NCBI GenBank assembly: GCA_034658655.1
Contig: JAYEFQ010000011.1
Location: 1-26,065 of the forward strand
Direction: 5' to 3'
Length of the DNA: 26,065 bases
DNA from: JAQIBY01 sp034658655
GTDB taxonomy: Bacteria; Bacteroidota; Bacteroidia; Bacteroidales; ML635J-15
The position numbers were made by a program, and so were the translations under genes. This document shows positions 24,066-26,065 of this stretch, piece by piece. The notes beneath the pieces are model-generated. The model was not told where the DNA came from. It made no database searches and saw only the letters and a program-made list of their open reading frames with translations. How positions within the stretch are numbered: position 1 is the first letter of the stretch; each line of letters starts with the position of its first letter.

Positions 24066-24488
24066 ATGGCTCGGATTTTATCAATTGATTATGGTTTTAA
24101 ACGTACTGGTATTGCAGTAACAGATCCACTGCAGCTTATTGCAACCGGTTTGAAAACAATTCATACAAAAGATTTATTTGATTTTTTAAAGCAGTATGTG
24201 GAAACAGAATCGGTTGATTGTATCGTGTTTGGTATGCCAACTCGTGACGATGGGTCAGATTCGGAGCCAGTTCCGCACATAAAGGGTGCAATGAGAAAGT
24301 GTAAAAAACTTTTTCCTAACCTTTGTGTTGATAGTATTGACGAAAGTTATACTTCAATTATGGCATTTCAAGCTATGATTGATGGTGGAGTAAAAAAAAT
24401 GAAGCGTCGTGACAAAGCTTTGGTTGATAAAGTTTCTGCCACGATTATTCTGCAATCTTATATGGAAAGTAAAAAAAAAGTATTATGA
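24066..24488 (+). CDS. ruvX: putative pre-16S rRNA nuclease / Holliday junction resolvase (YqgF/RuvX)
   Basis: This 140-residue RNase H-fold protein is of normal family length. It has the catalytic-site Asp8 in ILSIDYGFKRTGIAVTDP, CIVFGMPTRDDGSDSEPV in place of the family's (V)GLPxxxDGs loop, SIDESYTS with the conserved Glu, and LVDKVSATIILQSYM with the C-terminal acidic residue. YqgF of E. coli is required for 5' processing of 16S rRNA; a Holliday-junction role has also been proposed, so the molecular role here is inferred. Its stop overlaps the def start by 4 bp (ATGA), indicating translational coupling. Confidence 0.93.
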   Translation: MARILSIDYGFKRTGIAVTDPLQLIATGLKTIHTKDLFDFLKQYVETESVDCIVFGMPTRDDGSDSEPVPHIKGAMRKCKKLFPNLCVDSIDESYTSIMAFQAMIDGGVKKMKRRDKALVDKVSATIILQSYMESKKKVL

Positions 24489-25036
24489 TATATCCTGTAG
24501 TTTTATATGGGCATCCGGTCTTGCGAAAAAAAGCATCCGAAGTAGATCCCGAGACATTTGATACTGAGCCGCTTATTGCAAATATGTTTGAGACAATGTA
24601 TAGTGCAAGTGGAGTTGGTTTAGCTGCACCTCAAATAGGAAAGTCAATTCGGTTATACATAATTGATGCTTCGCCGATGGGTGAGGAGTATCTTGAGTTA
24701 AAGGACTTTAAGCGAGTTTTTATTAATCCGGAAATTGTTGAGCATGGAGAAAACTTGATTAGTATTGAAGAAGGATGCCTGAGTATCCCGAATATTAATG
24801 AAGAGGTTAAGCGTTATGAGAGTATTACAATGCGCTATCTCAATGAAAAATTCGAAGAAAAAGAAGAGCATTATGAAGGCTTTAAAGCTATTGTGGTTCA
24901 ACATGAATACGATCATCTCAATGGAATTTTGTTTACTGATAAAGTTGCACCATTGAGAAAACGCTTATTACGATCGAAACTCGCTGCAATTTCAAAAGGA
25001 AAAGTGAAAACAGATTATAAAATTATTACTGCATGA
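24485..25036 (+). CDS. def: peptide deformylase
   Basis: This 183-residue metalloenzyme removes the formyl group from the N-terminal Met of new proteins. All three family motifs are intact: GVGLAAPQIG (43-52), EGCLSI with metal ligand Cys98, and HEYDHLNG with His140, the catalytic Glu141 and His144. It overlaps ruvX at its start and the lipoprotein gene at its end, each by an ATGA, so the three are a single tightly coupled operon. Confidence 0.97.
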   Translation: MIYPVVLYGHPVLRKKASEVDPETFDTEPLIANMFETMYSASGVGLAAPQIGKSIRLYIIDASPMGEEYLELKDFKRVFINPEIVEHGENLISIEEGCLSIPNINEEVKRYESITMRYLNEKFEEKEEHYEGFKAIVVQHEYDHLNGILFTDKVAPLRKRLLRSKLAAISKGKVKTDYKIITA

Positions 25037-25578
25037 GATATTTAATTAAATTCGTATTACTATTTTTTGTTGTTTCAAGTTTGTTAATCAGTTGTCAGTT
25101 AAATAACACTAATGTTGTTAACAGCAGGGATGTTTTGGTGGATAGTATTCAGAAAATGGAAGCTGATTTACATTCTGATATTGAAGTAGATGCTGATAAA
25201 GGACAAAAAATGATTGCTATGTACCTGAATTATTCGAGTCGGTACAGAAAAGATAGTTTGAGTCCTGAGTATCTATTTCGTGCTGCCGAAATTGCCATGA
25301 ATACGGAAAAACCAATTGATGCTTGTTCCTATCTTTATCGAATTGAACAACAATATGAGGATTTTGATAAGATGCCAGCTGTAATTTATATGTTGGGTTT
25401 TGTTAATCAAAATATGATTGGTGATAAAGAAAATGCGGAGGCCTATTATCAAAAGTTTCTCGATCAATATCCAAATCACTCTAGGGCTGAGGAAGTGGCG
25501 ATTATTCTTAATAGTATTCACATCGACGATATAGATTTAGTGCGTGAGTTTGAAACGCAAAATGCTGAAACCGAGTAG
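25033..25578 (+). CDS. TPR-like lipoprotein
   Basis: This 181-residue protein has a lipoprotein signal sequence with lipobox LLISC (Cys21). The mature part is helical and TPR-like: EYLFRAAEIAMNTEKPIDACSYLYRIEQQY and ENAEAYYQKFLDQYPNHSRAEEVAIIL, the latter resembling the last repeats of BamD/YfiO-type proteins. It is much shorter than BamD, so it is more likely a small periplasmic or outer-membrane-anchored scaffold. It is coupled to def by a 4-bp overlap. No terminator is visible before the next gene, whose own promoter appears to lie in the 87-bp gap. No function can be assigned beyond protein-protein contact. Confidence 0.83.
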   Translation: MRYLIKFVLLFFVVSSLLISCQLNNTNVVNSRDVLVDSIQKMEADLHSDIEVDADKGQKMIAMYLNYSSRYRKDSLSPEYLFRAAEIAMNTEKPIDACSYLYRIEQQYEDFDKMPAVIYMLGFVNQNMIGDKENAEAYYQKFLDQYPNHSRAEEVAIILNSIHIDDIDLVREFETQNAETE

Positions 25579-25605
25579 TCGCCTTTTTGGCAATTTTTTT
25601 TTTGA

Positions 25606-25635
25606 TTTGAAATTCGTATTTTTTCCCTATCTTTA
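25606..25635 (+). promoter_or_regulatory. candidate promoter of comEC
   Basis: TTTG at 25606-25609 and TATCTTTA at 25628-25635 (one mismatch to TAnnTTTG) are exactly 18 bp apart, the same spacing as the promoter at 12674-12703. Transcription would start near 25640. Confidence 0.55.
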
Positions 25636-25665
25636 AACGTGCAATTTAAAGAACAAATACGAACA

Positions 25666-26065
25666 ATGCCATTTGTGCGTTTGCTTTTCCCTTTGTTAAT
25701 CGGAATTGTATTTAGCATACATTCAGGCGTGTCAATTTCCATTCTTCTTCCCATTGTTTTCGGATTTTTATGTTTTATGCTATATGCATTAAAACCTATT
25801 CGTAAATCATTTCATTATCGGTATTTATTTGCGATTCCGGTTTTTTTGTTTTTAATCAGTACCGGTTGGTTTTTAACCTCATCTGCATTAAATCAGCCTA
25901 AAGATGTTGAGTTGCCTGATGAGGCCTTACTCATAGCTCGAATCGATAATGAGCCCAAGGAAACAGAAAAATCCATGTCAATACGAATATCCGTTGAGGC
26001 ATATCGGCATCAGGAAAATTGGTATGCAGGTGATGGACAAGCTTTGGTTTATTTGCAGAAAGATT
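25666..26065 (+). CDS. comEC: ComEC/Rec2 family DNA-uptake channel, N-terminal part
   Basis: An open frame runs off the right edge (133 codons seen). MPFVRLLFPLLIGIVFSIHSG is the usual opening of Bacteroidota ComEC/Rec2 proteins. Further membrane segments are SISILLPIVFGFLCFMLYA and YLFAIPVFLFLISTGWFL. A soluble beta-rich part then follows (ALLIARIDNEPKETEKSMSI, and GDGQALVYLQKD), matching the N-terminal DUF4131 domain. In competent bacteria the full protein moves single-stranded DNA across the inner membrane. A GTG nine codons upstream (25639) is in frame, but it coincides with the predicted transcription start, so the ATG at 25666 is preferred. The competence and nuclease domains lie outside the window. 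Confidence 0.85.
   Translation, partial: MPFVRLLFPLLIGIVFSIHSGVSISILLPIVFGFLCFMLYALKPIRKSFHYRYLFAIPVFLFLISTGWFLTSSALNQPKDVELPDEALLIARIDNEPKETEKSMSIRISVEAYRHQENWYAGDGQALVYLQKD

Noticed and set aside
25639..25668. GTG start for comEC at 25639
   Set aside because: It is in frame, but coincides with the predicted transcription start after TATCTTTA, so it would be leaderless; the ATG at 25666 is preferred.

Overview
The window looks like chromosomal DNA of a gliding-type Bacteroidota (Bacteroidetes). The grounds are: AT-rich sequence with A-rich leaders; repeated matches to the Bacteroidota promoter form TTTG-N18/19-TAnnTTTG; a type IX secretion (T9SS) cargo with choice-of-anchor L, SprB-like repeats and a C-terminal sorting domain; a second, partial T9SS-cargo-like protein; and a two-gene locus matching cysteate synthase plus cysteate fatty acyltransferase, the first steps of sulfonolipid (capnine) synthesis. 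I see no rRNA, tRNA, CRISPR array, insertion sequence or phage gene.

Layout. 1-1240 (-): partial protein ending a beta-helix and continuing into a helical region, with no signal peptide at its apparent start. 1607-3197 (+): overlapping NarL-type histidine kinase and response regulator. 3198-3999: an 802-bp gene-free, repeat-rich island (ATTAAG/CTTAAT word cluster, REP-like palindrome, 91-bp tandem repeat, and an inverted repeat close to the next promoter region). 4000-6583 (+): capB-capA-like sulfonolipid pair, closed by a bidirectional terminator. 6668-9546 (-): korB and korA of 2-oxoglutarate:ferredoxin oxidoreductase. 9807-10439 (-): 2-Cys peroxiredoxin. 10507-12655 (-): conserved hypothetical and proS. 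12733-15680 (+): low-complexity lipoprotein and a FadL/OMPP1-like outer-membrane barrel. 16158-17420 (+): arginine deiminase, facing pckA (-) across a perfect 52-bp palindrome. 19677-21434 (-): pyruvate carboxylase subunit B/oxaloacetate decarboxylase alpha homologue. 21639-23990 (-): T9SS cargo. 24066-25578 (+): ruvX-def-TPR lipoprotein, a tight ATGA-overlap operon, then the start of comEC at the right edge.

Function. Much of the window is central metabolism around PEP, oxaloacetate and 2-oxoglutarate (pckA, carboxyltransferase, korAB), with housekeeping (proS, def, ruvX) and cell envelope (sulfonolipid, lipoproteins, barrel, T9SS cargo). The observations most worth a second look are the carboxyltransferase, whose biotinyl-like carrier domain has Ser where the biotinylated Lys should be; the sulfonolipid pair with palindromic DNA just upstream; and the repeat island. 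The sulfonolipid pathway itself is already described in the literature. I found no convincing wholly new multi-gene system.
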